NCBI RefSeq assembly: GCF_900095225.1
Contig: NZ_LT607421.1
Location: 147,014-211,013, forward strand
Length of the DNA stretch: 64,000 nucleotides
Direction: 5' to 3'
From: Pseudomonas sp. UMAB-08
GTDB lineage: Bacteria > Pseudomonadota > Gammaproteobacteria > Pseudomonadales > Pseudomonadaceae
The notes below the pieces were generated by a model that saw only the letters and a list, made by a program, of their open reading frames with translations, was not told where the DNA came from and ran no database searches. Position 1 is the stretch's first letter. The number at the start of each line of letters is the position of its first letter. Shown here one piece after another: positions 35,827 to 44,756 of the stretch. The position numbers and the translations under genes were made by a program.

Positions 35827-36330
35827 TTAAGCGAATGCCCACATGAGACCCTGCATCCCCAGCCAGGCAAAAACGCCGGCCAGCACATCGTCGAGCATGA
35901 TTCCCACGCCGCCGTGTACGTTTTGATCGATCCAGCGAATCGGCCACGGCTTGAGGATGTCGAAGAAGCGGAACATCAAAAAACCCGCCAACAACCAGTA
36001 CCATCCTTCCGGTACAAGCCAAAGGGTTATCCACATCCCGACCATTTCGTCCCAGACGATGCCTTCATGGTCGTGCACACGCAGGTCATCGGCGACCTTG
36101 CCGCACAGCCAGAAGCCGAACAGCATGGTGATGCCGAGCATCAGCCAATAGCCCCAATCGGGCAGCATCTGCCACAGAGGAATGAACGGCAGTGCGACCA
36201 GAGAGCCCCAGGTACCGGGCGCCTTGGGCAGCGTGCCGGAGCCGAAACCGAACGCCAGAAAGTGCCAGGGATTGGTCCACACCGAGGGTGGGACTTGATC
36301 CGCAGGGACCTGTTTTGGATGATCTGTCAC
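35827..36330 (-). CDS. pgpA: Phosphatidylglycerophosphatase A
   Basis: 167-aa membrane phosphatase that makes phosphatidylglycerol from PGP. It contains FGSGTLPKAPGTWGSLVALP, the hydrophobic core, and the metal-binding IVWDEMVGMWITLWL and FRFFDILKPWPIRWID...GGVGIMLDDVLAG motifs of PgpA. It overlaps thiL by ATGA and is followed by a 140-base gap before ribA. Confidence 0.95.
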   Translation of the reverse strand: MTDHPKQVPADQVPPSVWTNPWHFLAFGFGSGTLPKAPGTWGSLVALPFIPLWQMLPDWGYWLMLGITMLFGFWLCGKVADDLRVHDHEGIVWDEMVGMWITLWLVPEGWYWLLAGFLMFRFFDILKPWPIRWIDQNVHGGVGIMLDDVLAGVFAWLGMQGLMWAFA

Positions 36331-37292
36331 GGAGTCTCCCTAAAATGTTGATAGCCCCGTGTCGACGGAGTGACGTCCTGCCCATCGCCATCGATCAAGA
36401 CCACACCCTGCCCCGCCACGACCCGACCGACCACATGCACCGAGAATCCGGCGGCGAGCAACCCGGCCAGTTGCGACGCTGGCAGCGTGAACGCCAGGAC
36501 ATAGTCATCGCCCCCGCCAAGCGCCGCGTCCCGAGCCGCTTCCAGTCCGAGAAACGTCGTGAGCGAGACTGACAGCGGCAACGCATCGCGCTCGACCACC
36601 ACACGCACACCAGAGGCCAAAGCGATATGCCCGCAATCAGCCAATAACCCATCGGAAATATCCAGCGCCGCCGTGGCCTTGCCCCGTAAGGCCAGGCCCA
36701 GCGCCAACTGTGGCTGCGGCGACCAGTATTGCGCCAGCAACGCGTGAGCGATAGAGGCCTCGGCACTGCGCTGGTTCAACACCAATGGCAAAGCACCCGC
36801 CGCATCGCCCAGTGGACCACCGACACACAGTAGATCACCCGGTCGAGCGCCACTGCGGGTCAGCGCCTGACCCGCAGGAACGCGTCCGAACACGGTCATG
36901 GTCAGGCTCAATGGCCCACGGGTGGTGTCGCCACCCACCAGGCTCAGCGAGCAGCTCTGCGCCATCAGATTCAGACCATGCGCAAAAGCTTGCAGCCAGT
37001 CAGGATCGACGTCGGGCAGTGTCAGGGCGAGGGTGAATGCCAGTGGGGTTGCGCCCATGGCGGCCAGGTCGCTGGCAGCCACCGCGAGGGCACGCTGACC
37101 CAGCAGAAAGGGATCGCAGGCGTCGGGGAAGTGCACCCCGGCAACCAGGGTGTCAGTAGAAATCGCCAGCTGTTCGCCGGGCGGCACCGCCAGCAAGGCG
37201 CAGTCGTCGCCGATCCCCAATACGACTCCCTCACCCGTCTGCGCACACGGCGCAGCGGCGAAAAAATTGCGGATCAGCTCGAACTCACCCAT
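36327..37292 (-). CDS. thiL: Thiamine-monophosphate kinase
   Basis: 321-aa ThiL phosphorylating TMP to thiamine pyrophosphate. It begins MGEFELIRNFFA, with the ATP site VVLGIGDDCALLAVPPGEQL, STDTLVAGVHFP, ASDLAAMGATPLAF and AALDISDGLLADCGHIA. It lies in the conserved nusB-thiL-pgpA order, overlapping pgpA by four bases. TPP made here feeds enzymes such as Dxs. Confidence 0.96.
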   Translation of the reverse strand: MGEFELIRNFFAAAPCAQTGEGVVLGIGDDCALLAVPPGEQLAISTDTLVAGVHFPDACDPFLLGQRALAVAASDLAAMGATPLAFTLALTLPDVDPDWLQAFAHGLNLMAQSCSLSLVGGDTTRGPLSLTMTVFGRVPAGQALTRSGARPGDLLCVGGPLGDAAGALPLVLNQRSAEASIAHALLAQYWSPQPQLALGLALRGKATAALDISDGLLADCGHIALASGVRVVVERDALPLSVSLTTFLGLEAARDAALGGGDDYVLAFTLPASQLAGLLAAGFSVHVVGRVVAGQGVVLIDGDGQDVTPSTRGYQHFRETP

Positions 37293-37364
37293 AGGATGCA
37301 GGCGCCGGGGATCTGGAATAGAAAGGTACCGAGCGATGCTCAGGCACTTCTCATCCAGAGCCTC

Positions 37365-37862
37365 TTAGCGCTTGAAAGCCTTCACTTCGGCTTCGCGCAA
37401 GCGAGGAGCCAGTTTGTCCAGTACGCCATTGACGAATTTGTGGCCGTCAGTGGAGCCGTAGACTTTCGCCAGCTCGATGCCTTCGTTGATCACAACACGA
37501 TAGGGCACGTCGACGCGCTTGAGCAGCTCATAGGTGGACAGACGCAAAATCGCCAGTTCAACCGGGTCGAGCTCTTCAAGGGTGATGTCCAGGCAAGGCA
37601 CGAGGGCAGTATCGATCTCGGTCTTGTTGGACGGTACACCGTGCAGCAATTCACTGAAGTACGTGGCATCGACATTGGTGAAATCGTTATCGACGCGAAA
37701 CTGCGCCTCGATTTCATTGATCGAATGACCAGCCATGTGCCACTGATACAGGGCCTGAGTCGCCAGCTGACGCGCTTCGCGACGCTTGGCGCTTTTGCTC
37801 TTGGCGACTGCAGGATCTTTTTCGTCGCGCGGGTTGAACTGGTCGCTTTCGTCGGAAATCAT
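37365..37862 (-). CDS. nusB: Transcription antitermination factor NusB
   Basis: 165-aa NusB, with [36 protein letters not shown] and [20 protein letters not shown]. It binds boxA RNA with S10 in rRNA antitermination. The ATG at 37862 overlaps the ribH stop by ATGA; the longer frame upstream would read through ribH and is rejected. The N-terminal about 20 residues are an acidic extension common in pseudomonads. Confidence 0.95.
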   Translation of the reverse strand: MISDESDQFNPRDEKDPAVAKSKSAKRREARQLATQALYQWHMAGHSINEIEAQFRVDNDFTNVDATYFSELLHGVPSNKTEIDTALVPCLDITLEELDPVELAILRLSTYELLKRVDVPYRVVINEGIELAKVYGSTDGHKFVNGVLDKLAPRLREAEVKAFKR

Positions 37863-38335
37863 TTGGCCTCCAGCTGAGAAAGCAGGCTGACCATTTCGAT
37901 CGCGCACAGCGCAGCTTCGGCGCCTTTGTTACCGGCCTTGGTGCCGGAACGCTCGATGGCTTGCTCGATGGTGTCAACCGTCAACACGCCGAAACATACC
38001 GGCACGCCGAACTCCATGGAAACCTGAGACAGGCCTTTGACGCATTCGCCCGCCACGTATTCGAAGTGCGGCGTACCGCCACGGATCACAGCGCCCAGGG
38101 CGATGATCGCGACGTATTCGCTGCGTTGGGCAACTTTTTGCACTACCAGCGGAATTTCGAAGGCACCCGGCGCGCGGATGATGGTGATGTCGCTTTCGCT
38201 CACGCCATGGCGAACCAGTGCATCAACGGCACCGCTCACCAGGCTTTCGACGACGAAGCTGTTGAAACGGCCAACCACCAGGGCGTAGCGGCCTTGGGGA
38301 GCGATGAAGGTACCTTCGATGGTCTTCAGGGTCAT
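37859..38335 (-). CDS. ribH: 6,7-dimethyl-8-ribityllumazine synthase
   Basis: 158-aa lumazine synthase, penultimate riboflavin step. It shows [55 protein letters not shown] and [20 protein letters not shown]...NKGAEAAL. The start [13 protein letters not shown] at 38335 is chosen over the in-frame upstream ATG at 38362. It is overlapped by nusB. Confidence 0.96.
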   Translation of the reverse strand: MTLKTIEGTFIAPQGRYALVVGRFNSFVVESLVSGAVDALVRHGVSESDITIIRAPGAFEIPLVVQKVAQRSEYVAIIALGAVIRGGTPHFEYVAGECVKGLSQVSMEFGVPVCFGVLTVDTIEQAIERSGTKAGNKGAEAALCAIEMVSLLSQLEAK

Positions 38336-38467
38336 TCGGGTGAGTCTCGTCTTAAAGAGCAAGCACGCCCGATCGGCGCGCTTTGAGGGATTTTAGGCCA
38401 CCAATTGCAGACTGTCGGGCAGAAAGCGTGAAAGCCATCAGGTTTTCACACACTGCCCAACCGGTCT

Positions 38468-39559
38468 TTATTCGGAGGGCACGTATTCTACAACTTCCAG
38501 ATCGAAACCGGATATCGCATTGAACTTCATTGGCGAACTCATCAGGCGCATTTTACGCACGCCCAGGTCACGAAGAATCTGCGAACCCGCACCGACGATG
38601 CTGTACGTGGTCGGGGTTTTCACCGGCACGTTTTCGGCAGTGTCACGAATATGCGCGAGCAAGACGTCACCATTGAGCGGGTGACCCAGCAACAGCACCA
38701 CGCCACTGCCCGCCTCGGCGACCGCGACCATCGCAGCCCGAAGGCTCCAGCGGCCGGGCTGCTTGACCATCAGCAAGTCGCGCAGCGGGTCCATGTTGTG
38801 CACGCGAACCAGGGTTGGCTCTTCGGCGCAGATGTTGCCCAGAGTCAGCGCCATGTGCACGTCACCTTCGACCGAATCGCGGTAGGTCACCAGATTGAAC
38901 TGGCCCAGTTCGCTGTCCAAAGGCTGCTCGGCAATCCGCTGAACGGTACGTTCGTGGATCATCCGGTAGTGAATCAGGTCGGCGATGGTACCGATCTTGA
39001 TCCCGTGTTCGGCAGCAAAGGTTTCGAGTTCGGCGCGACGGGACATGGTGCCGTCGTCGTTCATCACTTCGCAGATCACGCCGCTCGGTTCGAAACCGGC
39101 CATGCGCGCCAGGTCGCAGGCAGCCTCGGTGTGGCCGGCACGCGCGAGGGTGCCACCGGCCTGAGCCATCAGCGGGAAAATATGACCCGGGCTGACGATA
39201 TCCTCGGCGGTGGCATCCTTGGCGGCAGCGGCCTGCACCGTGCGGGCACGGTCGGCGGCGGAGATACCGGTGGTAACGCCGGTAGCGGCTTCGATGGAGA
39301 CGGTGAACTTGGTGCCAAAACCGGAGTTATTACGCGGCGACATCAACGGCAGCTTGAGGATTTCGCAGCGTTCACGGCTCATCGGCATGCAGATCAGGCC
39401 ACGGGCGTGCTTGGCCATGAAGTTGATGTGCTCGGCTTTGCAGCACTCGGCGGCCATGATCAGGTCGCCTTCGTTCTCACGGTCTTCGTCATCCATGAGG
39501 ATGACCATCTTGCCCAGGCGGATGTCTTCAACCAGTTCTTCAATGCTGTTGAGCGCCAC
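38468..39559 (-). CDS. ribB: DHBP synthase fused to a degenerate GTP cyclohydrolase II domain (RibB-RibA type)
   Basis: 363-aa bifunctional-looking protein. Residues about 1-205 are an intact 3,4-dihydroxy-2-butanone-4-phosphate synthase (GKMVILMDDEDRENEGDLIM, MARLICMPM-like ARGLICMPMSRERCE, RAGHTEAACDLARMAGF). Residues 206-363 align with GTP cyclohydrolase II, but the zinc-binding cysteines are missing: the region reads VRVHNMDPLRDLLMVKQPGR where C-x10-C-x-C should be. So only the RibB reaction is likely; the C-terminal half may be regulatory or structural (RibBX-like). The separate RibA at 35069 supplies GTP cyclohydrolase II. Confidence 0.92.
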   Translation of the reverse strand: MALNSIEELVEDIRLGKMVILMDDEDRENEGDLIMAAECCKAEHINFMAKHARGLICMPMSRERCEILKLPLMSPRNNSGFGTKFTVSIEAATGVTTGISAADRARTVQAAAAKDATAEDIVSPGHIFPLMAQAGGTLARAGHTEAACDLARMAGFEPSGVICEVMNDDGTMSRRAELETFAAEHGIKIGTIADLIHYRMIHERTVQRIAEQPLDSELGQFNLVTYRDSVEGDVHMALTLGNICAEEPTLVRVHNMDPLRDLLMVKQPGRWSLRAAMVAVAEAGSGVVLLLGHPLNGDVLLAHIRDTAENVPVKTPTTYSIVGAGSQILRDLGVRKMRLMSSPMKFNAISGFDLEVVEYVPSE

Positions 39560-39577
39560 AAGGCACCCCCTTTCGGT

Positions 39578-40246
39578 TCAGGATTTGAGGTAGCCATTGG
39601 CGGCTAGAAAGCTTTCGGTGATGCCGCCTGATGAGTGGCTCGGCTCTGCGGCCTTGTCTCCCAGCAACAGACGTTCCAGATAACGCGCCAGCAAGTCCAC
39701 TTCAAGGTTGACCTTACGACCCGGCCGGTACTCGGCCATGATCGTTTCAGCCAGGGTGTGCGGGACAATCGTCAGTTCAAACTCAGCGCCATTGACCGCA
39801 TTCACCGTCAGGCTGGTGCCGTCGACGGTGATCGAGCCTTTGTGCGAAATGTACTTGGCCAACTCACGCGGTGCGCGGATACGGAACTGGATCGCGCGCG
39901 CATTTTCTTCGCGGGACAGAACTTCGCCGACACCGTCGACATGTCCGCTGACCAGGTGACCACCCAGACGCGTGGTCGGTGTCAGGGCTTTCTCCAGATT
40001 GACCGGGCTGCCGGTCTTCAGATCGACGAAAGCGGTGCAGTCGAGCGTTTCGCGGCTGACATCGGCCCAGAAACCGTCGCCGGGCAACTCGACGGCGGTC
40101 AGGCAGACGCCGTTCACCGCAATACTGTCGCCGAGTTTGACGTCGCTGAGATCAAGCTTGCCAGTGGCCACATAAACGCGGATATCCCCGCCTTTGGGGG
40201 TCAGAGCGCGGATGCTGCCGATCGATTCAATAATGCCGGTAAACAT
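39578..40246 (-). CDS. ribE: Riboflavin synthase (alpha chain)
   Basis: 222-aa enzyme that dismutates two lumazines to riboflavin. It has the duplicated barrel halves: MFTGIIESIGSIRALTP and LGDSIAVNGVCLTAVEL in the first; LGGHLVSGHVDGVGEV, SITVDGTSLTVNAVN and FELTIVPHTLAETIM in the second. The start is ATG 40246 (MFTGIIES), four codons inside the longer frame. It is 18 bases upstream of the RibB-type gene on the same transcript. Some annotations name it ribC. Confidence 0.95.
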   Translation of the reverse strand: MFTGIIESIGSIRALTPKGGDIRVYVATGKLDLSDVKLGDSIAVNGVCLTAVELPGDGFWADVSRETLDCTAFVDLKTGSPVNLEKALTPTTRLGGHLVSGHVDGVGEVLSREENARAIQFRIRAPRELAKYISHKGSITVDGTSLTVNAVNGAEFELTIVPHTLAETIMAEYRPGRKVNLEVDLLARYLERLLLGDKAAEPSHSSGGITESFLAANGYLKS

Positions 40247-40292
40247 GTGGTCCTCCACGAGAACAAGGCCAGCGCTGTGCGATGGCCGGAAA

Positions 40293-41438
40293 TTATACGC
40301 TGCCAGCGGTCACGGGGATGGCAATCACTCGCCAATCATCACCCACCGCACGCATTTCAACGATTTTCAGCGCTGGCGCCTCACTCATCTGCGCCAACGG
40401 CAGATCAAGCAGCGGCCGAGCCGTTGAACCGAGGAACTTGCCCGCGATAAAAATCTGATACTCATCGACCAACCCCAGCCGCGTGAACGCGCCGGCCAAT
40501 CGGGGGCCTGCTTCGACCAACACTTCATTGACGCCACGGGCGGCCAGTTCGTGCATCAGCTTGCGCAAATCAACATGCCCACCGCTGTTGGCCAACGCCA
40601 GCATTTCATGGCCTTGATCGTGATAACGCTCACGCGCCTCAGCCGCCGCGCAGGTTACGACGAGCGTGTTGCCGGCCTGAAAGAATGGCGCGTCGAGGGG
40701 TACGCGCAAGCGCCCGTCGATCAACACCCGCAGCGGCGGCCGGGTGACGGCCAGCGCAGTCAGTTCGGCCCCCAGGCCCAGCTCATCCGGGCGCACCGTC
40801 AGGCGCGCACCGTCTGCCAACACCGTGTCGGCGCCGGTCAGCACCACACTTGATTGCGCACGCAAGCGCTGCACCGCTGAACGCGCGGCAGGGCCGGTGA
40901 TCCATTGGCTTTCGCCGCTGGCCATCGCCGTGCGCCCGTCGAGGCTCATCGCCATCTTGACCCGCACGTAAGGCAGGCCGTGTTCCATGCGTTTCAAGAA
41001 ACCTTTGTTCAGCGCCCGGGCTTCGCCTTCGAGCACGCCGCTCTGCACGGAGATCCCCGCCGCCATCAACCGCAGCAGGCCTTTGCCCGCAACTTCAGGA
41101 TTGGGGTCCTGCATTGCCGCAACCACGCGCGCGACCCCGGCATTGACCAATGCATCGGCACACGGCGGCGTCCGCCCCTGATGGCTGCACGGTTCGAGGG
41201 TGACGTACGCGGTGGCGTCGCGAGCCTTGTCGCCTGCCTGTCGTAGCGCATGCACTTCGGCGTGCGGCTCACCGGCGCGAACGTGCCAGCCCTCGCCGAC
41301 GATCTGTCCATCGCGCACGATCACGCAACCCACACGAGGGTTCGGGTGCGCGGAGTAAATGCCTTTGCGCGCCAATTCCAGCGCGCGCGCCATGTAATGC
41401 TGGTCCAGAGCGCTCTGCTCAGTCGATGGCAGGCTCAC
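40293..41438 (-). CDS. ribD: Bifunctional riboflavin deaminase/reductase RibD
   Basis: 381-aa protein. N-terminal deaminase (residues about 12-150) with zinc motif HAEVHAL and [16 protein letters not shown]-terminal reductase with [32 protein letters not shown] and [17 protein letters not shown]. It carries out steps 2 and 3 of the pathway. It overlaps nrdR by ATGA, so the riboflavin operon is coupled to the ribonucleotide reductase repressor gene. Confidence 0.96.
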   Translation of the reverse strand: MSLPSTEQSALDQHYMARALELARKGIYSAHPNPRVGCVIVRDGQIVGEGWHVRAGEPHAEVHALRQAGDKARDATAYVTLEPCSHQGRTPPCADALVNAGVARVVAAMQDPNPEVAGKGLLRLMAAGISVQSGVLEGEARALNKGFLKRMEHGLPYVRVKMAMSLDGRTAMASGESQWITGPAARSAVQRLRAQSSVVLTGADTVLADGARLTVRPDELGLGAELTALAVTRPPLRVLIDGRLRVPLDAPFFQAGNTLVVTCAAAEARERYHDQGHEMLALANSGGHVDLRKLMHELAARGVNEVLVEAGPRLAGAFTRLGLVDEYQIFIAGKFLGSTARPLLDLPLAQMSEAPALKIVEMRAVGDDWRVIAIPVTAGSV

Positions 41439-41899
41439 TCTTTCACCGGTTCACGGGCCAGACGGTCGATTTCTTCGCGGAACTCATTGAGGTCCTGGAA
41501 GCGCCGGTAAACCGAGGCAAAGCGGATGTACGCCACTTCGTCGAGCTTCTGTAGCTCACCCATCACCAGCTCACCGACCACCAGCGATTTCACCTCGCGC
41601 TCACCGGTTGCCCGCAGCTTGTGCTTGATCCGCGCCAATGCGGCTTCCAGACGTTCGACACTGACCGGGCGCTTTTCCAGCGCTCGCTGCATGCCCGCGC
41701 GCAGTTTTTCTTCGTCGAAGGGCTGACGACTGCCGTCTTGTTTAATCAGACGTGGCAGCACCAGTTCGGCGGTTTCGAAGGTGGTGAAACGCTCACCGCA
41801 GGCCAGGCATTCGCGACGGCGACGCACTTGCTCGCCCTCGGCGACGAGGCGCGAGTCGATGACCTTGGTGTCGTTGGCACCGCAAAAGGGACAGTGCAT
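41435..41899 (-). CDS. nrdR: Transcriptional repressor NrdR
   Basis: 154-aa repressor of ribonucleotide reductase genes. It starts [18 protein letters not shown] with a four-cysteine zinc ribbon (CPFC...CLAC), followed by the ATP-cone domain [20 protein letters not shown]...[19 protein letters not shown]. The start is ATG 41899; five upstream codons in frame (MLPAT) are unlikely. It heads the minus-strand operon running to ribD. Confidence 0.96.
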   Translation of the reverse strand: MHCPFCGANDTKVIDSRLVAEGEQVRRRRECLACGERFTTFETAELVLPRLIKQDGSRQPFDEEKLRAGMQRALEKRPVSVERLEAALARIKHKLRATGEREVKSLVVGELVMGELQKLDEVAYIRFASVYRRFQDLNEFREEIDRLAREPVKE

Positions 41900-42127
41900 G
41901 GTGGCAGGCAACAAAAAAAGGGAGGCTCATGGTAGGGCGAGTCGTCATTTATTTCCAGCGCTGCAACTCATTGCGGCTTTCCTCTGGCGCATCCCGCTGG
42001 CAAGACAATACTTAAGGTTTGCGGTATATAGTCGCGCGGCAGGCGGTGTGAAATTTATACGGCTGGGCAATACTGCATGACGCGCCTCGGCCGCCCCCTG
42101 ATTTTTTCTGTTTTGTTGGAGCTGTTC

Positions 42128-42577
42128 ATGTCGCTACGACCGCTTGTTTTGCTCAGTCTTGTCGGCCTGCTGGTCGCCTGTAGCAGCGAGCCACCCAAAC
42201 CTGTCGCGGCCAAATCACAAGCGACGCAAGTGATCAAAAACCCTGCCAGTCTTGGCCCCTTGCTGCCTTATCAACGGGAACTGAGTGGTCAACTGCTCGG
42301 TGTACCGGCTGGCGCGGAAGTCGAGCTGGCGCTGCTATTGATCGATGAGCGCAGCCGCCCGCAACGTTTGCTGGCCAGCACCAAGCTGATCGGCAACAAC
42401 CAGTCCCTGCCGTTCCAACTGCGCTTCAACCCGGAATCCTTTCCGGCGGGTGCGCGCGTCGAGTTGCGCGGCCGTGCCAGTCAGTCCGGCCAGTTGACCC
42501 TGCACCTGCCTTCGGTGCGTATCAATGAAGCCACCACCCAGGCAATGGGCCCGTTGCAGTTCGTACCGGCGCCATGA
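42128..42577 (+). CDS. YbaY-family lipoprotein
   Basis: 149-aa outer/inner-membrane lipoprotein. The signal MSLRPLVLLSLVGLLVACSS ends in lipobox LVAC with cysteine 18. The remainder contains PYQRELSGQLLGVPAGAEVE and FNPESFPAGARVELRGRASQ, typical of YbaY/PF09619 beta-sandwich lipoproteins of unknown role. ATG 42128 is preferred because it gives the signal peptide at the N-terminus. It overlaps the methyltransferase gene by ATGA. Confidence 0.87.
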   Translation: MSLRPLVLLSLVGLLVACSSEPPKPVAAKSQATQVIKNPASLGPLLPYQRELSGQLLGVPAGAEVELALLLIDERSRPQRLLASTKLIGNNQSLPFQLRFNPESFPAGARVELRGRASQSGQLTLHLPSVRINEATTQAMGPLQFVPAP

Positions 42578-43236
42578 CACCTCCGCATGACCTGCAACGG
42601 GCGCTGAGCGAACTGCTCGGCGACGCGCAGCTGGTTGCCACTGCGCTGCCGGGCACCGCTTTGAAACTCTGGCTGATTGATGCCGACAACATGGATCGCG
42701 CCTTCAGCCCGGAAGAAACCCGGCGCACTCTTGAAGAACCGCCGTACTGGAGTTTCTGCTGGGCCAGCGGTCTGGCATTGGCCCGCTTTCTCGCCGAACA
42801 ACCGCAGTGGGTGGCCGGCAAACGCGTCCTGGATTTCGGCTCAGGTTCTGGCGTAGCCGCCATTGCAGCGGTGAAAGCCGGCGCGCTGGAGGTGGTGGCC
42901 TGTGACCTGGACCCGCTGGCCCTCGCCGCGTGCCAAGCCAATGCCCGGCTGAATGACGTGCAACTGAGCTACTCGGCAGACTTTTTCGCCGAGACCGACC
43001 GCTTCGACCTGATCCTGGTCGCCGACGTGCTGTATGACCGCGCCAACCTGCCATTACTGGATCAATTCCTCAGTCGTGGCCGCCAGGCATTGGTTGCCGA
43101 CTCGCGGGTGCGCGACTTCCAGCACCCGGCTTATCTCCGATTAGCGATGCTTGAAGCGCACACCCTGCCCGATCTGGCAGAGCCTGCGGAGTTTCGTAAC
43201 GTCAGCCTTTATCACGCGTGCCGCGACCCGGCCTGA
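42574..43236 (+). CDS. Class I SAM-dependent methyltransferase
   Basis: 220-aa methyltransferase with SAM motif I KRVLDFGSGSGVAAIAAVKA, motif II VVACDLDPLALAACQANA, DLILVADVLYDRANLPLLDQ and C-terminal FRNVSLYHACRD. The fold resembles the lysine-methyltransferase group acting on ETF-beta and similar proteins (PF10294 type). The actual substrate is unknown. It is co-translated with the lipoprotein gene and followed closely by the thioredoxin gene. Confidence 0.85.
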   Translation: MTPPHDLQRALSELLGDAQLVATALPGTALKLWLIDADNMDRAFSPEETRRTLEEPPYWSFCWASGLALARFLAEQPQWVAGKRVLDFGSGSGVAAIAAVKAGALEVVACDLDPLALAACQANARLNDVQLSYSADFFAETDRFDLILVADVLYDRANLPLLDQFLSRGRQALVADSRVRDFQHPAYLRLAMLEAHTLPDLAEPAEFRNVSLYHACRDPA

Positions 43237-43306
43237 CGCACACCGCTTTCGACAAAACGCCGCGACCTTTATAGTTGCCGCCATTGAACGACTTCCGAGA
43301 CTAGCG

Positions 43307-44179
43307 ATGAGCCAGGACACCCCGTACATCTTCGACGCCACCAGCGCCGACTTCGACCAACTGGTTATCCAGAAGTCATTCCTCACGCCGGTGCTGGTGG
43401 ATTTTTGGGCTGAATGGTGCGCGCCGTGCAAAGCGATGATGCCGGTCCTCAAGCAAATCACCGAGGGTTACCAGGGCGAGTTGCTGCTGGCCAAGGTCGA
43501 TTGCGACGCCGAGCAAGACATCGTCGCCCGCTTCGGCATCCGCAGCCTGCCAACCGTGGTGCTGTTCAAGGACGGCCAGCCGGTAGACGGCTTTTCCGGT
43601 GCGCAGCCAGAGTCGGCTATTCGCGCGATCCTGGAACCGCATGTGCAAATGCCGCCACCCGCCGCTGCCGATCCGTTGGAACAGGCGCAAACGCTGTTTG
43701 CCGAAGGCCGGATCGCTGACGCCGAGGCGGTGCTCGTAGCCTTGCTGAGCGAAGACAACACTAACGCGCTGGCGCTGATTCTGTACGCACGCTGCCTGGC
43801 CGAACGCGGCGAACTGGGAGAAGCGCAGAGTGTGCTCGAGGCGGTCAAAGGTGACGCCCATAAAGCCGAGCTCGCTGGCGCGCGTGCACAACTGACCTTC
43901 CTGCGCGAAGCCGCCGAACTGCCCAACGTCGCCGACCTGAAAACCCGCCTGGCGCAGAATCCTCAGGACGATGAAGCCGCTTATCAACTGGCGATTCAGC
44001 AACTGTCACGCCAGCAATACGATGCGGCACTGGATGGCCTGTTGAAGCTGTTCATCCGCAACCGCAACTACGCCGAAGGCCTGGCGCACAAAACCTTGCT
44101 TCAGGTATTCGACCTGCTGGGCAACGATCACCCGCTGGTCACCACTTACCGTCGCAAGCTGTTTGCTGCGTTGTATTAA
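43307..44179 (+). CDS. Thioredoxin-TPR co-chaperone (CnoX/YbbN-like)
   Basis: 290-aa protein: N-terminal thioredoxin fold (residues 8-110) with active site WAEWCAPCKAMMP, i.e. an intact WCxPC, and FGIRSLPTVVLFKDGQPVDG. It continues into a C-terminal TPR-like helical domain (LFAEGRIADAEAVLVALL, ALALILYARCLAERGELGEA, DEAAYQLAIQQLSRQQYDAA). This is the architecture of CnoX (YbbN), a hypochlorous-acid-activated holdase that cooperates with GroEL; in Pseudomonas a CPxC/WCxPC variant may keep redox activity. ATG 43307. The stop overlaps the convergent gene by four bases. Confidence 0.92.
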   Translation: MSQDTPYIFDATSADFDQLVIQKSFLTPVLVDFWAEWCAPCKAMMPVLKQITEGYQGELLLAKVDCDAEQDIVARFGIRSLPTVVLFKDGQPVDGFSGAQPESAIRAILEPHVQMPPPAAADPLEQAQTLFAEGRIADAEAVLVALLSEDNTNALALILYARCLAERGELGEAQSVLEAVKGDAHKAELAGARAQLTFLREAAELPNVADLKTRLAQNPQDDEAAYQLAIQQLSRQQYDAALDGLLKLFIRNRNYAEGLAHKTLLQVFDLLGNDHPLVTTYRRKLFAALY

Positions 44180-44517
44180 CTGACCCAGCTATAGAGCGGT
44201 GCATCTGTGCCGCTCACGACGTTGACCTCGGCACTGTGACGCATGCGCACCATCAGGCGTTTTCCCGCTGCCGTGCTGCCCGTCAGGCCTTCCAACTGGT
44301 TGAGCAAATCCGGCCCGCTCATTTGCCCGGCCTTGCGCAGTAATTCTTTGGCGACTTGCCAGACAGCGTCGTCCTGATTGACGGGCAGCGCAGCAGCCTG
44401 CTCAGCCGCAGGTTTCGTCGCCTGCAATTGCGCACCTAACCGGGCCCAGTCGCCGTCATCCAATTCCAGGGTCAAGTCCACCGGCCACTCGCCGAGGGTT
44501 CCACGGATACGCAACAT
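44176..44517 (-). CDS. Conserved hypothetical protein (Pseudomonas)
   Basis: 113-aa acidic soluble protein: MLRIRGTLGEWPVDLTLELD begins a beta-rich part, then WQVAKELLRKAGQMSGPDLL (helix) and the C-terminal KRLMVRMRHSAEVNVVSGTD. No domain is recognised. The in-frame extension upstream runs into REP DNA and is not used. It ends convergently with the thioredoxin gene, their stops overlapping. Confidence 0.75.
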   Translation of the reverse strand: MLRIRGTLGEWPVDLTLELDDGDWARLGAQLQATKPAAEQAAALPVNQDDAVWQVAKELLRKAGQMSGPDLLNQLEGLTGSTAAGKRLMVRMRHSAEVNVVSGTDAPLYSWVS

Positions 44518-44548
44518 GATCTCGTTACCTTTTTCAGTGAACACCCAG

Positions 44549-44646
44549 TGTAGGAGTTGGCTTGCCTGCGATAAAGGCCGAAGGACTTTCCGACGAAGGT
44601 GAATCCAGCCTCTTTTGCGACCGCTACGTGATCGATCGCGGGCAAG
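44549..44646. repeat. REPIN (paired REP elements)
   Basis: The left arm TGTAGGAGTTGGCTTGCCTG continues CGAT (44549-44572) and shares the core of the REPs at 13460 and 55104. The right arm around ATCGCGGGCAAGG (44635-44647) is degenerate. Confidence 0.75.
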
Positions 44647-44699
44647 GACCGGGCGTCCCCACGCGCCGCATGGAAAACTCGGTGTGTCACGAAGCAACA

Positions 44700-44722
44700 A
44701 ATGTTATAAGATCACATAACAC
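44700..44722 (+). promoter_or_regulatory. Putative Zur operator/promoter region of the zinc operon
   Basis: TGTTATAAGATCACATAACA (44702-44721): TGTTATA and ATAACA arms resemble the gamma-proteobacterial Zur box TGTTATANTATAACA. The left half is perfect; the right half within 15 bases has two mismatches, but a second ATAACA arm lies four bases further. It is 35 bases upstream of the zinc-operon start. In P. aeruginosa the homologous PA4063-PA4066 are zinc-repressed. Confidence 0.55.
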
Positions 44723-44756
44723 TTTCCAACATCCATGCCGTGCCCGGAGATTCTTT

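Noticed and set aside
35687..41434. FMN riboswitch (RFN) in the riboflavin operon
   Set aside because: Intergenic gaps (18-133 bases) lack the conserved RFN blocks such as GGGTGAAATTC and CCGGCGGT-type segments.
44562..44756. N-terminal extension of the zinc-operon protein
   Set aside because: Runs through the REPIN and the Zur-like site; the signal peptide begins at 44757.
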